Of a stretch of DNA of 64,000 nucleotides, positions 52,453 to 62,928 are shown piece by piece. This DNA is from Pseudarthrobacter sp. GA104. Its GTDB lineage: Bacteria; Actinomycetota; Actinomycetes; Actinomycetales; Micrococcaceae. The stretch lies in the NCBI RefSeq assembly GCF_009741265.1, contig NZ_WOWL01000001.1:2728001-2792000 (forward strand), in the 5' to 3' direction. Position numbers and translations under genes: made by a program. Below the pieces are notes generated by a model, which had not been told where the DNA came from, did not search any database, and was given only the letters and a program-made list of their open reading frames with translations. How positions within the stretch are numbered: position 1 is the stretch's first letter; each line of letters starts with the position of its first letter.

Positions 52453-53382
52453 TCAGAACCCGACGTTCCCCTTGCCCTTGAGCTGGAGAATTTCGCGTGC
52501 TTCGTCCGGCGTCGCAATCTGGAAGTTCAGCGCCTCCAGGATCGTGCGGATGCGCGTTACCTGTTCGGCGTTGGTCTTCGCCAGCTGGCCGGGTCCAATC
52601 CACAACGAGTCCTCCAGCCCCACCCTGACGTGTGAGCCCATGGCTGCGCCGATGGTGGCCAGGGGCATCTGGTTCCTGCCCGCTCCCAGGATGGACCACT
52701 CGTACTGGTCGCCCAGGAGGCGGTCCGCGGTCCGGCGCATGTGCATCAGATCCTCGGGATGGGCGCCAATACCTCCCAGGAGACCGAAAACGGACTGCAC
52801 GAACAGGGGACCCCGGGCCAGGCCGCGGGCGTGGAAATGCGCCAGGTTGTTCAGGTGCGATATGTCATAGCACTCGAACTCGAAGCGGGTGCCGTTTCCG
52901 TTTCCGATGCCGAGAATGGTCTCGATGTCCTGGAATGTGTTCTTGAAGACGAGGTCCCGGCTCTTCTCGAGGTTCTCGCGTTCCCAGTCGTGCTCGAAGT
53001 CGTTGAACCGCTCCAGCATTGGATACAGGCCGAAGTTCATTGAACCCATGTTTAGGGACGCCAGTTCGGGTTTGAAGATGGACGCCGGCCGCATGCGTTC
53101 TTCCACCGTCATGTGCGGCGAACCGCCGGTGGTGATGTTGATGACGGCATCGGTATTGGCCTTTAGCTTTTCAAGGATCGGCGCGAAGTGGTCAGGATCC
53201 TGGGACGGGCGGCCGTCCCGAGGGTCCCGGGCATGCATATGGACGATCGCCGCGCCCGCTTCCGCCGCCCCGATGGCCGCGTCGGCGATCTCCTCCGGAG
53301 AGACAGGAAGGTGCGGCGACATCGACGGCGTGTGGATGGCGCCGGTGACGGCGCTTGTGATGATGACTTTTCGCTGTGCCAT
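52453..53382 (-). CDS. Beta-keto acid cleavage enzyme (BKACE, DUF849)
   Basis: A 309-residue zinc TIM-barrel enzyme of the BKACE family, which cleaves a beta-keto acid with acetyl-CoA to give acetoacetate and a new CoA ester. The metal-binding VHMHARDPRDGRPSQD is present near the N-terminus, with NITTGGSPHMTVEERM and, later, GSHVRVGLEDSLW, the conserved acid motif. ATG 53382 has AAGGA upstream. It is last in an operon with LacI, MFS and SDR genes. The SDR would oxidise a beta-hydroxy acid and this enzyme would cleave it. Known substrates of the family include 3-keto-5-aminohexanoate and dehydrocarnitine; none can be assigned here. Confidence 0.9.
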   Translation of the reverse strand: MAQRKVIITSAVTGAIHTPSMSPHLPVSPEEIADAAIGAAEAGAAIVHMHARDPRDGRPSQDPDHFAPILEKLKANTDAVINITTGGSPHMTVEERMRPASIFKPELASLNMGSMNFGLYPMLERFNDFEHDWERENLEKSRDLVFKNTFQDIETILGIGNGNGTRFEFECYDISHLNNLAHFHARGLARGPLFVQSVFGLLGGIGAHPEDLMHMRRTADRLLGDQYEWSILGAGRNQMPLATIGAAMGSHVRVGLEDSLWIGPGQLAKTNAEQVTRIRTILEALNFQIATPDEAREILQLKGKGNVGF

Positions 53383-53405
53383 GGTGTGTTCCTTGTCCGT
53401 TGCGT

Positions 53406-54170
53406 TTAGTAAAGCTTTTCTGTGTTGCCGTCCACCGCGAGGACCTGGCCGTTCACATTCCGGGCCAGGCTGCTCGCGGAGAAGGCTGCCATGTTGGCGA
53501 TGTCCTCCGCAGTGACCATGCGTTGCATTGATGACTGGTTGTTGTAGACCGCGGCAACGTCCTCCACGGATCTGCCCAGCATGTCCGCCTTGGCCGAGAT
53601 AACAGCCTGGATCCGGGGCCCGTCTACGGCTCCGGGACAAATGGCGTTCGCCCGTATCCCCTCGGGTCCAAGCTCGATGGCCAAGGTCTTGGTGAACCCG
53701 ACGACGGCCCATTTCGAGGCGGAGTAGGCGCTGCGGCCTGCCATCCCGAGGCGGCCTGCCGCTGAGGAAAGGTTCACAATGGCGGGGTCGGTCCCCCTGC
53801 GCAGCATCCCGAGGGAGTGTTTCACGCAGTAGAACTGGCCGTGGATGTTGACGTCAAATGTACGGGTCCATGCATCGCTGGTAAGCGTTTCCACCGGCCC
53901 TGTGGGGCCGGCCACCCCGGCGTTGTTGACCAGGACATCGAGGCCGCCAAGTTCAGTTTCCACAGAGGACATCAGCCGAATGACGTCTTCCTCGACGGAG
54001 GCATCGGAAACGCTGGCCTTGAAGCCGTACTTCCGGGCAGTTTCGACCGCCCGTTGATCGATATCGGTCACGTACACGTGGGCGCCAAGATCCTTGAACT
54101 TCTTTGCGATCGCCAGGCCGATTCCGTTGGCGCCGGCGGTGACAAGTACTCTTTTGCCGGAAAAGTCCAT
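53406..54170 (-). CDS. SDR-family oxidoreductase
   Basis: A 254-residue short-chain dehydrogenase with VLVTAGANGIGLAIAKKF (NAD motif), NNAGVAGPTGPVETL, catalytic Ser in VNLSSAAGRLGMAGRSAYSASK with the Tyr and Lys, and PGAVDGPRIQAVIS. It lies 27 bp after the MFS gene and 23 bp before the BKACE gene. It probably oxidises a beta-hydroxy acid that enters through the MFS transporter. YxxxK and the cofactor motif are complete, and nothing is missing. Confidence 0.92.
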   Translation of the reverse strand: MDFSGKRVLVTAGANGIGLAIAKKFKDLGAHVYVTDIDQRAVETARKYGFKASVSDASVEEDVIRLMSSVETELGGLDVLVNNAGVAGPTGPVETLTSDAWTRTFDVNIHGQFYCVKHSLGMLRRGTDPAIVNLSSAAGRLGMAGRSAYSASKWAVVGFTKTLAIELGPEGIRANAICPGAVDGPRIQAVISAKADMLGRSVEDVAAVYNNQSSMQRMVTAEDIANMAAFSASSLARNVNGQVLAVDGNTEKLY

Positions 54171-54197
54171 TTCTATCTCCTGAAGTGGGTGATGCGG

Positions 54198-55532
54198 TTA
54201 CCGAGCCGAGACCGCAACGGCATCGGAGTCGGAGGTTTCATTGTCGAGTTCGCCGTATTTCAGGAAGAACGACAGGAAGGCGCCAACGGCACAGACGGCG
54301 ACGACGAACCAGAGGCCAGCCAGCTTGCTCCCGGTGGCATCCTGCATGTAGCCCATGACGTACGGGCCGAGGAATCCGCCAAAGAGGCCGATGGTGTTGA
54401 CGAAGGCGATACCGCCAGCCAGGGTGGAACCGCTGAGACGGCTGGCCGGGAACGTGAAGAGAATGGGCTGCATGGCGAAGAAACAGAAGGCGCCGAGGCA
54501 GAACCCGATAAGGCCCACAACCGGGCCGGAGATGGCCCCCAGGGTGAAGCCCACACAAATGCCGATCATCGTGGTGCTCACGAGCTTTTGGGCCTTGGAT
54601 CCTGTGTTGGCGAAGCGCGGAACGAAATAGGAGCCGAGGGCGGCAAAGATCCATGGAATGGCAGTCAGCAGGCCGATTTCGAATGAGGACAGATCGCCAT
54701 AGGTGCCGATAATGGACGGCAGGAAGAAGGAAAGTGCGTATACGGCGATTTGCTCGCTGAGGTAGATGCCCACCACCAGGAGAATCTGCTTGTCTTTCCA
54801 GACTCCGGACAGCTTATGGGTGCCGGACGCCGCCGAGCCTTCGGCGTCTTCCGCGGCGATCCTTGCCTCAAGATCTGCGGCTTCTTCATAACTAAGGAAT
54901 TTGGCCTTCGTGGGACGGTCCGGCAGCATCTTCCAGACGATGATGGCAAGGAAACACGCCGGGAGGCCTTCGATCAGGAACATCCACTGCCACCCGTGCA
55001 GGCCCCCAATTCCTTCCATATTCAGCAGCGCACCACCAAGCGGGGCGCCGATGATGTTCGCAAAGGAGACGCCCAGGAGAAAGAGGCCATTCGCCTTCGC
55101 GCGCTCCTTCCGCACAAACCACTGCGTCAGGAAATACATGATCCCCGGGAACAGGCCGGCTTCGGCGACGCCGAGGAGCATACGCATGATGTAGAAGGAC
55201 CACTCGTTTGTAACGAACATCATGGCGGCGGATATCAGGCCCCACGAAACCATGATCCGGGTAATCCAAAACCGGGCGCCGACCCTGTGCATGATGAGGT
55301 TCGACGGGATTTCGGAGAGTGCATAGGTCAGGAAGAAGAGGCCTGCGCCGATGCCATAGGCGGTCGCCGAAATACCGAGGTCAATTTCCAGCCTGCCTTT
55401 GGCAATGCCGATATTTGTCCGGTCCAGGAAGCTCATGATGTACGAAATGATGAGCAAGGGCATGAGCTTGCGCAGAATGAGCGTGCTGACTTCTTTTGGC
55501 GATCGCATCGCCGTTTGTCCGGGAAAGGGCAT
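54198..55532 (-). CDS. MFS transporter, anion:cation symporter (ACS) type
   Basis: A 444-residue major facilitator with twelve hydrophobic segments. YIMSFLDRTNIGIAKGRLEIDLGISATAYGIGAGLFFLTYALSEIPSNLIMHRVGARFWI is the typical N-terminal half of the ACS family (phthalate, tartrate, hexuronate and related organic anion carriers). The central loop (PTKAKFLSYEEAADLEARI) also fits. It follows the lacI gene by about 95 bp and likely imports the acid processed by the SDR and BKACE. Confidence 0.92.
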   Translation of the reverse strand: MPFPGQTAMRSPKEVSTLILRKLMPLLIISYIMSFLDRTNIGIAKGRLEIDLGISATAYGIGAGLFFLTYALSEIPSNLIMHRVGARFWITRIMVSWGLISAAMMFVTNEWSFYIMRMLLGVAEAGLFPGIMYFLTQWFVRKERAKANGLFLLGVSFANIIGAPLGGALLNMEGIGGLHGWQWMFLIEGLPACFLAIIVWKMLPDRPTKAKFLSYEEAADLEARIAAEDAEGSAASGTHKLSGVWKDKQILLVVGIYLSEQIAVYALSFFLPSIIGTYGDLSSFEIGLLTAIPWIFAALGSYFVPRFANTGSKAQKLVSTTMIGICVGFTLGAISGPVVGLIGFCLGAFCFFAMQPILFTFPASRLSGSTLAGGIAFVNTIGLFGGFLGPYVMGYMQDATGSKLAGLWFVVAVCAVGAFLSFFLKYGELDNETSDSDAVAVSAR

Positions 55533-55626
55533 GTTTTTTCCTTAGGTGGATCGGGCAGCAAAAAGGCACACGGCGTCATTGCCACCGAACGTTTGCTGCT
55601 ATCGACGGGTGATTTAGGGGGGAAGG

Positions 55627-56688
55627 TCAGAGGACAGCGGCGGGATTGCAGCCGCAGGTTCTGCCGATGTGCAGTTGGTGTGCACACGTCAGCGATTGGT
55701 AGAGGGTGGAGGGCTTTTCCATCCGCTTCAGGAGGATGGCAAACGCCTCGTTCGCCATTTCCTGCTGGGGTTGGATGATGGTGGTGAGGTTGATCAGCCC
55801 CGAAATGCTGTGGGGGAGACCGTCGGAACCTGTGACTGCGACGTCCTCCGGGATGCGGAGTCCCCGGGAGAGGGCATATTCCATGACCCCGATGGCAATC
55901 TCATCGCTGCCGCACACCACAGCACGCGGTTTTTGTCCCGAGGCAAATAGTCTCGCCGCAGCGACGCGTCCGCCGGTGTTGTTGAGGTGGGTGCTGATCT
56001 TCCAGCCGCCTCTGATGGTGATGCCTGCCTCCGCCGCTGTTCGGATGAAGCCCTGCTCGCGGGCCAGCGACGCGCTTGAAAGACGGGGACCAATGACGGT
56101 GGCAATGTCCTTATACCCATGCGAGATGACGTGCTCCATGATCAGCGACCCGGCAGCGATGTCGTCGATCCCAACAAAATCCCCTTCCAGGTAGGTGGAC
56201 CTGCGGGACAGATAGACAAAAGGTATCTTTGCTGCCCTCAAAGTGCGCAGCGCGGTGGCGTCCTTCCTGAATGCCGCCGCAATAATGACGCCGTCCACAT
56301 TCCGGGTAGCCAACGTGGACGTAATCTGGCTCATGATGTCCGCATCGTCCTGCGTGGTGGCAGTAAATACTTCATATCCAGCTTCCGCGGCTGCAGTTAT
56401 GACCCCCTGCGCCCACCGCGTATACATCGGGTTGACGATGTTGGGCAGGACGAGCCCGATGACGCGCGTGCGCTGCGGATCGAGGCCGGGGCCCGAACTC
56501 CGGGGCCGGAAGCCGAGTTCGTTTGCCACGGATATGACATGGCGGCGCGTTTCCGGAGAAACGCCCGTTTTTCCATTGAGCACATACGAGACGGTGGCAG
56601 CGGAGACACCCGCGGCGCGGGCCACGGAGGCTGCAGAAACGAACCGGCCCTGTCTTGGCTCGGACAGCGAAAGCTCCACTTCTGGCAC
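55627..56688 (-). CDS. LacI-family transcriptional regulator
   Basis: A 353-residue LacI-type repressor. The N-terminal HTH is FVSAASVARAAGVSAATVSYVLNGKTGVSPETRRHVISVANELGFRP, followed by a periplasmic-binding-protein-like domain with VIGLVLPNIVNPMYTRWAQGV and VTGSDGLP. The tail GRTCGCN is common in actinobacterial members. It is the first gene before the MFS-SDR-BKACE operon and very likely controls it. The dyad at 56745-56760 just upstream is a candidate self-regulatory operator. Confidence 0.92.
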   Translation of the reverse strand: MPEVELSLSEPRQGRFVSAASVARAAGVSAATVSYVLNGKTGVSPETRRHVISVANELGFRPRSSGPGLDPQRTRVIGLVLPNIVNPMYTRWAQGVITAAAEAGYEVFTATTQDDADIMSQITSTLATRNVDGVIIAAAFRKDATALRTLRAAKIPFVYLSRRSTYLEGDFVGIDDIAAGSLIMEHVISHGYKDIATVIGPRLSSASLAREQGFIRTAAEAGITIRGGWKISTHLNNTGGRVAAARLFASGQKPRAVVCGSDEIAIGVMEYALSRGLRIPEDVAVTGSDGLPHSISGLINLTTIIQPQQEMANEAFAILLKRMEKPSTLYQSLTCAHQLHIGRTCGCNPAAVL

Positions 56689-56744
56689 CTCCTTGGACAG
56701 CAGCGGGTTTGTGTGAACAACGTCACCTTATGAGCCCTTAAAGT

Positions 56745-56760
56745 CTTAAGCAACGTTAAG
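56745..56760. promoter_or_regulatory. Dyad upstream of the LacI-family gene, candidate operator
   Basis: CTTAA-N6-TTAAG, 56 bases upstream of the lacI start, in a notably AT-rich patch. An AACGTTAA-like half within it resembles LacI-family half-sites. This is a weak, single-site inference. Confidence 0.35.
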
Positions 56761-56804
56761 TAGGGCAGCAGCCCGCCATCGCCCGCGCCCACCAGACGGA
56801 AGCC

Positions 56805-56833
56805 GACGACGGCAGGAGACTCACGCCGTCGTC
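56805..56833. repeat. Dispersed GC-rich palindrome, copy C (imperfect)
   Basis: Nine-base arms GACGACGGC / GCCGTCGTC with an eleven-base interior that no longer pairs fully. It lies between the divergent lacI and SRPBCC genes, where a terminator is not expected, so at least this copy is more like a repetitive extragenic element. Confidence 0.6.
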
Positions 56834-56960
56834 CGCGATCCTGAAGGTCTGGACACCGGTGCCCGCCGGACTTATCGTGCAAAAGTGGCGGCTGCCTGAC
56901 TGGCAGGATGGCAAACTCTGCCGGTCCGCTGTTGCGGCCGTCCCTCATGAGGAGGAAGCA

Positions 56961-57434
56961 ATGGAACACGTTGAAGAGACCGTTGAAGTAGCAGTGCCGC
57001 TGCGGACCGCGTACAACCAGTGGACCCAGTTCGAATCCTTTCCGCAGTTCATGTCCGGTGTCGAATCCGTGACCCAGCTGACTGACACCACCAACCATTG
57101 GGTTACCAAGGTGGGCGGTGTGCAGCGGGAATTCGATACTGAAATAGTCGACCAGGAGCCTGACGACCGGATCGCCTGGCGCAGCACCGACGGCAAGTCC
57201 CATGCCGGCATCATCAGGTTTACGCCCCTGGATGCCAACCACACGAAGGTCAGGGTCCATTTCGAATGGGCACCGGAAACCCTCACTGAAAAAGCAGGTG
57301 CGGCACTGAAGATGGACCAGATGCAGGTGAAATCTGACATGCGCAAGTTCAAGGACTTCATCGAATCGCGCGGTACCGAAACCGGCGGCTGGCGCGGCGA
57401 AGTCGAGGACACCGGCCCCACCGGGCAGCTCTAG
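56961..57434 (+). CDS. SRPBCC-family (polyketide cyclase/dehydrase-like) protein
   Basis: A 157-residue START-like protein. The sequence VEETVEVAVPLRTAYNQWTQFESFPQFMSGVESVTQLTD and FDTEIVDQEPDDRIAWRSTDGKSHAGIIRFTPLDANHTKVRVHFEW is the common actinobacterial SRPBCC pattern, a hydrophobic-ligand-binding fold. ATG 56961 has GGAGG nearby; the open frame upstream is not needed. Ligand and role are unknown. Members are often stress-related. Confidence 0.88.
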   Translation: MEHVEETVEVAVPLRTAYNQWTQFESFPQFMSGVESVTQLTDTTNHWVTKVGGVQREFDTEIVDQEPDDRIAWRSTDGKSHAGIIRFTPLDANHTKVRVHFEWAPETLTEKAGAALKMDQMQVKSDMRKFKDFIESRGTETGGWRGEVEDTGPTGQL

Positions 57435-57482
57435 AAGTGCCGGGCGGCGCCGGCTGAGGAAGCGGCGCCTCGCAAACGGAAA

Positions 57483-57517
57483 GCGGACGACGGCGGGACC
57501 TCCCGCCGTTTGTCCGC
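57483..57517. repeat. Dispersed GC-rich palindrome, copy D
   Basis: Arms GCGGACGACGGCGGGA / TCCCGCCGTTTGTCCGC with one mismatch/bulge and a two-base loop, about 50 bases after the SRPBCC stop and before the methyltransferase gene. The position allows a terminator role. Confidence 0.72.
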
Positions 57518-57612
57518 GTCGGTGGCGCCTGCGCCCTCTTGACGTTCAAATTGGAGGCGAGGAGACTCATCCCACCGCTTTCAAGTCCGTGAAATTAAGG
57601 GCAGGAAGATCC

Positions 57613-58386
57613 ATGGAAACCACTCCGGGACAGCTCGATACCGCCGATCTCGAGGACCGTGTCCGCTCCATGTATGAGCTGGTCGCCACTTACCCGCATC
57701 AGGAATTCCATTTCGAAACCGGGCGGGCACTCGCCGAACGACTGGGCTATCCCAGCCTGGACCTGGACCGCATTCCCGCTCCTGCCATCGAGTCTTTTGC
57801 CGGCGTGGGCTACTTCCACGACCTGGCGGCCCTGCAGCCCGGCGAATCAGTTTTGGACCTTGGAAGTGGCTCGGGCATGGACAGCTTCCTCGCCGCGTTC
57901 GCGGTAGGAGACACCGGCGCGGTGATCGGCGTCGACATGACACCTGCGCAGGTGGAGAAAGCCCGCCACCTGGGCGCGGACTTTGCCAACACGGAATTCC
58001 GGCAGGGCCGCGTCGAGGCCCCCGACGTCCCGCCGGGCTCGCTGGACTGCATCATCTCCAACGGTGTCATCAACCTGGTTCCGGAGAAAGCGCGCGTGTT
58101 GGACGCAGCTGCTCGGGCACTGAAACCCGGAGGCCGCCTGGTGGTTGCGGACATCGTTTCTGCGGTGCCGCTCCCGGAAAATGTCACGTGCGACGCGTCC
58201 TTGTGGGCCGCGTGCATTGGCGGAGCCATGCAGCAGGACAGTTTCCTGGCGGCGATCGAGTCGGCCGGGTTCACGGTGGACACCGTCCGCCCCAACGGGG
58301 CCTACCGCTTCCTCTCCAGCCGGGCGGTGAAGGCCACCGGCAAATACGGCGTGGCCAGCATCAGTGTGGCCGCACGCCGGGCGTAA
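57613..58386 (+). CDS. SAM-dependent methyltransferase, ArsM-like fold
   Basis: A 257-residue class I methyltransferase. Motif I is VLDLGSGSGMDSFLAAFAVGDTGAVIGVDMTPAQVEKAR, followed by EFRQGRVEAPDVPPGSLDCIISNGVINL and LKPGGRLVVADIV, which resembles arsenite methyltransferases. CDASLWAACIGGA has two of the conserved cysteines of that family, but the expected N-terminal Cys is not evident. Arsenic methylation is therefore doubtful, and the substrate is open. ATG 57613 has AGGAAG upstream. Confidence 0.82.
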   Translation: METTPGQLDTADLEDRVRSMYELVATYPHQEFHFETGRALAERLGYPSLDLDRIPAPAIESFAGVGYFHDLAALQPGESVLDLGSGSGMDSFLAAFAVGDTGAVIGVDMTPAQVEKARHLGADFANTEFRQGRVEAPDVPPGSLDCIISNGVINLVPEKARVLDAAARALKPGGRLVVADIVSAVPLPENVTCDASLWAACIGGAMQQDSFLAAIESAGFTVDTVRPNGAYRFLSSRAVKATGKYGVASISVAARRA

Positions 58387-58445
58387 GCTCCGGTTCACTG
58401 ATGCCGACCGCCGCCACGCCGTCGTCCGCTTGCAACCGCCGCCGC

Positions 58446-59561
<1,116 letters not shown>

Positions 59562-60587
59562 TCAGATCCGCGGGACGCACTTCCCCCTGCCCAACAGCGC
59601 AAGGCCGGCACGGTCCCCTTCCCCGAAGTCCACTCGCCCGCTGTTCTCCGCATACATCAGCTGGGTGGGGTCGTCCACATGGTCCAGCCCCACCACATGC
59701 GCCAGTTCGTGCATGATGACCGCCCTGACCAAAGCGGGCCCGTCGGGGAAAGCCAGCGTTTCAGCCAGTGCCGGCGCGTCAAGCTGGACCTGGCCGGTGA
59801 CGTACACGTACGGCTCGCCTGTTACCTGGAGCGAGGAGCTTCCACCGGTTCCCGCAACCCTTCCGGCAAGGTCCGGTGCCTCCTCCGGTGTGGACCATGC
59901 AATCAGGATGGGCGCCCACTTCCTGCCGTAACGGTCAGGCTGGTACGCCGCCCGGTCCGTCGACGGGGCCTCCGTGGTAGGTCCGTCATACACAAACTGC
60001 AGGCCCGTGGCCGCGGACACGGCAGCGACGGACTGCTGGATAAGCTGGTCCGTGCCCGGCGGCGCAAGGTCCGGCCGCACCACGTAATGGATCGGACGGC
60101 ACGGGTCGTAGGCAACAAACTGCTGGTCCGGGTCGGGTGGCTCCTGGAGAACGTACGCGGTGGATCCTGTCGTGGCGGCCGGAACGCCGAGGGGAGACGA
60201 GGCCGCCTCAAACCCAGGGGGAGGGACATCGGCGCCGGGCAGGTGGGGCAGGGCCGCTGGCAGGACGAACCGGTCGAACAAAGTGGGCGTGAAGTAGAGC
60301 CCCGCAACGAGCGCCAGGCCCAGGACGGTGGCTGACACCGATTTCCACCTCAGGGTGCGCCCGGGCCTTGTCCCGCGGTAGCTCCGCCTCTTTGATGCAA
60401 CCGGGGTGGGAGCGGCGCGCCAAGGTTCAGGATCCTGGAGCTTCCCGAGCGCCTCATCTATGGCCCACTGCGGGATGCGCCCGCTCGGCGAACGGCGGAC
60501 GCCCGGGATATTCAGCCCGTTGCCAGGCACGTCCGAAGAATCCCTTTTGCCAAAACCTGATACCACCGGCGCCCCCTGTGCCCCCAA
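59562..60587 (-). CDS. Membrane-anchored matrixin-like zinc metalloprotease
   Basis: A 341-residue protein with the metzincin motif HELAHVVGLDH (about 293-303) followed by LMYAENSG with the Met-turn (MYA). A single hydrophobic segment (about 84-100, TVLGLALVAGLYF) follows a basic cytoplasmic N-terminus of about 80 residues, so the catalytic domain is outside the cell. RPIHYVVRPDLAPPGTDQLIQQSVAAVSAATGLQFVYDG is a matrixin-like beginning. The probable start is TTG 60587. Substrates are unknown. Confidence 0.85.
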   Translation of the reverse strand: MGAQGAPVVSGFGKRDSSDVPGNGLNIPGVRRSPSGRIPQWAIDEALGKLQDPEPWRAAPTPVASKRRSYRGTRPGRTLRWKSVSATVLGLALVAGLYFTPTLFDRFVLPAALPHLPGADVPPPGFEAASSPLGVPAATTGSTAYVLQEPPDPDQQFVAYDPCRPIHYVVRPDLAPPGTDQLIQQSVAAVSAATGLQFVYDGPTTEAPSTDRAAYQPDRYGRKWAPILIAWSTPEEAPDLAGRVAGTGGSSSLQVTGEPYVYVTGQVQLDAPALAETLAFPDGPALVRAVIMHELAHVVGLDHVDDPTQLMYAENSGRVDFGEGDRAGLALLGRGKCVPRI

Positions 60588-60778
60588 CCCATCCTCAGGA
60601 TGGTCCGCTCAGCATAATAGCTGCCGGAGGCAGTGGCCTTGACGGCGGCGCCTTCAATGCGCCTGGATGGATCTCCCCATGTTGGAAGCGGCGTTCTGCT
60701 TGTAGTCTGTTCCTGCTGCGCCGGACAGCAGCCGGCAGCACTCGGTAGTTCCGTCCCTTATGGAGAGTGGAGTAGGAC

Positions 60779-61150
60779 ATGCAGCTCGGCGCTTTTTCTG
60801 TCAGCCTGGCGGTCAAGGACATTGCGGCCTCCGCTGTTTTCTACGAGAAACTCGGCTTCAGCAGGTTCGGCGGCGACATCACGCAGAACTGGCTGATCCT
60901 GAAAAATGGTGACACGGTCATCGGCCTCTTCCAGGACATGTTCGAGAAGAACATGCTCACGTTCAACCCGGGCTGGAACCAGGACGCCGAGGCGGTGGAC
61001 CCGTTCACCGACGTGCGTGATATCCAGCGGGAACTGAAGGCCAAAGGCCTGGAGTTCGTCTCCGAAGCGGACGAGGGAACCAAGGGCCCGGCGAGCTTTA
61101 TGGTGCTGGATCCGGACGGCAACCCGGTGCTTTTCGACCAGCACGTCTAG
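60779..61150 (+). CDS. VOC-family (glyoxalase/bleomycin resistance-like) protein
   Basis: A 123-residue VOC protein. [26 protein letters not shown] and [17 protein letters not shown] are the first and last beta-alpha-beta blocks. Metal ligands cannot be assigned with certainty. The stop overlaps the stop of the NYN gene by four bases in a convergent arrangement. Confidence 0.88.
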   Translation: MQLGAFSVSLAVKDIAASAVFYEKLGFSRFGGDITQNWLILKNGDTVIGLFQDMFEKNMLTFNPGWNQDAEAVDPFTDVRDIQRELKAKGLEFVSEADEGTKGPASFMVLDPDGNPVLFDQHV

Positions 61151-62382
61151 GCATCCAGCAGCCCGCCGCTGGCCCACCGGCGAACCGCCAGCTTTTCAGC
61201 GGCATCGAACTCCAGCAGCGCCACCCGGCAGAGTTCTTCCACATTCGCCGTCCACGCTGCTGCCAGTTCCGCGGCCGTCGCCTGGTCGCTGAGCTGGAAG
61301 TTGGCGTACGCGAGGCCCTGCAGGACGAAACTGACCGCGTTGCGCGACACCGGCTGGCCGGCACTAACGCAGTCGTCCCGCACCTGGCGGCTCAGCTCGG
61401 TGCGGTTGACCGGATGTTCACGAAGCCGGGCCGCCAAGGACTGGAAAATCTGCCGGAACTGGGACGCTGAAAGAGCCGGCACATCCGTCACGCGGGTGAC
61501 CTGCTCTTCGACGCCCGGCTGCTGCTCCGCCGGCACGGGAAGATCCTCGACCGAGAACCGTTTCCCGTCCCAGACCCAGCCGCCCTGGGCTGCCGAATAC
61601 TCCACGTCCTTGCCGATCTGCGAGACCCAGGTCCCGAACTTTCCGAAGCCGCCCCAGTCCGTCTTCAGGGAAGGGTCTGCCGTGAGCGCCCGGTGGGCCA
61701 CCATCGCGCCGACCACCGGTCCCGGCGCGGAGCGCACGAACTCCAGGACCTCACGGATTGCCGGGGAGCTTACTTTCGTCTTGGCCTTGGCTGCGGGAGG
61801 AACCTGCGGTTGCTTCACAGACGCCATCGCATGAATGGGCTCAACCGTCGTTCCGTTGAGGATCGCAACGAAATCGTGGGACTCCACAACGTGGTCCGCC
61901 ATCTCCCGGTAAGCGAACGCCACCGCGCCGGCAGCGATGACCGTCGTCATCCGGTCAGCCGCACGGAACCGCTGGATCAGGGACGTGAAGTCGGCGTCGG
62001 CCGAGGCGATGAAGAACTCTTCGATCCCGCCGCTTCCGGAGAGCGCGTCCATGGCATCGAGCACCAGGTTGATGTCCGTGCTGCTCTTCCCCCGCTGCGT
62101 GAGCGACGGGCAGTCGATCACGCGGAAACCGGCCCGGGTCCAATATGTCCGGTACTTCGAGTACACCATCGGGTTCAGGTAGCAGTTGCGGATCAGGAAG
62201 CGGCGGGGCCCCTCCCCGGAACCGCCGGCTGACAATGCGTCCGCCCAATGCTTCGGGTCCTCGGCGAACCGCTTCGCCGCCAGCGGATCCAGTGCCTGCA
62301 GGCCGGTAAAGACGTTGTCGAAATCCACAAACATCGCTGCCCGGATGCCAGGCCTGCGGGAGGGGGAGAGTGCCTCGTTCAT
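61147..62382 (-). CDS. NYN-domain (LabA-like PIN) protein with C-terminal LOTUS/OST-HTH-like region
   Basis: A 411-residue protein. The N-terminal NYN domain has the acidic pattern of PIN-like RNases: [22 protein letters not shown] and [15 protein letters not shown]. Its middle part (about 195-275: [53 protein letters not shown]) looks like a LOTUS/OST-HTH domain, found in bacteria mainly with NYN domains and thought to bind RNA. A further helical domain follows. The ATG is at 62382. A role in RNA processing or decay is inferred. Confidence 0.82.
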   Translation of the reverse strand: MNEALSPSRRPGIRAAMFVDFDNVFTGLQALDPLAAKRFAEDPKHWADALSAGGSGEGPRRFLIRNCYLNPMVYSKYRTYWTRAGFRVIDCPSLTQRGKSSTDINLVLDAMDALSGSGGIEEFFIASADADFTSLIQRFRAADRMTTVIAAGAVAFAYREMADHVVESHDFVAILNGTTVEPIHAMASVKQPQVPPAAKAKTKVSSPAIREVLEFVRSAPGPVVGAMVAHRALTADPSLKTDWGGFGKFGTWVSQIGKDVEYSAAQGGWVWDGKRFSVEDLPVPAEQQPGVEEQVTRVTDVPALSASQFRQIFQSLAARLREHPVNRTELSRQVRDDCVSAGQPVSRNAVSFVLQGLAYANFQLSDQATAAELAAAWTANVEELCRVALLEFDAAEKLAVRRWASGGLLDA

Positions 62383-62440
62383 GGGGCCAGTGTGCCAGCA
62401 ACGCCGCCCACCGGCGACCCCTCCGGATGCGACACGCAAG

Positions 62441-62472
62441 CGGACGACGGCGGGACGTCCCGCCGTCGTCCG
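62441..62472. repeat. Dispersed GC-rich palindrome, copy F (perfect)
   Basis: A perfect 32-base palindrome with arms CGGACGACGGCGGGAC and its complement, no loop. It lies 18 bases beyond the 3' end of the zinc-ribbon gene (minus strand), between it and the NYN gene. Confidence 0.78.
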
Positions 62473-62490
62473 TTTCCTTCTGCCCGTGGT

Positions 62491-62811
62491 TCAGGTGGAG
62501 AGGTTCCAGTGGACCCGGATGGCCTCGGCAATGGGGCCGTCCTTGACGTCGACCCGGAAGGCAACGGGCGCAGTCCCCGTTTCTTCGATGACTGCGTCAC
62601 GGTAGACGCGGCCGCAGGAGGGACAGAGCGTGTAGAGGTCCTCATCGGCGGGCCATTCCGCCAATTCCGGCGGGACAGGGGGTTCTCCTGAATGCACGGG
62701 GACGCCGCGTGAGTTGGCCTGTATCAATCCGTCCTTGCTGACGGTGTTGCCGCACACGCAGGTGATTGTGGTGACATCATGGTCAACCACTTCGGCAGTT
62801 TCGGTGTCCAC
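62491..62811 (-). CDS. Small zinc-ribbon-like hypothetical protein
   Basis: A 106-residue protein with CVCGN near the N-terminus and LCPSCGRVY in the middle, the four ligands of a zinc ribbon. GTG 62811 has GGGAGG upstream. I know no specific function; homologues are short hypothetical proteins of actinobacteria. Confidence 0.72.
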   Translation of the reverse strand: MDTETAEVVDHDVTTITCVCGNTVSKDGLIQANSRGVPVHSGEPPVPPELAEWPADEDLYTLCPSCGRVYRDAVIEETGTAPVAFRVDVKDGPIAEAIRVHWNLST

Positions 62812-62928
62812 GGCGACCTCCCCGGCGCTGGAAGAGACGTTACGGTATCAGCTTATGCCTGCCGATCCGCCGGGAAACTAGGTACTTCGGCCGTAGTAGC
62901 CGCTGCCAGGCGGGCGCACCATGGTGCT

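Noticed and set aside
57613..58386. Naming the methyltransferase arsM
   Set aside because: The N-terminal cysteine expected for arsenite methyltransferases is not seen and no other arsenic gene is nearby.
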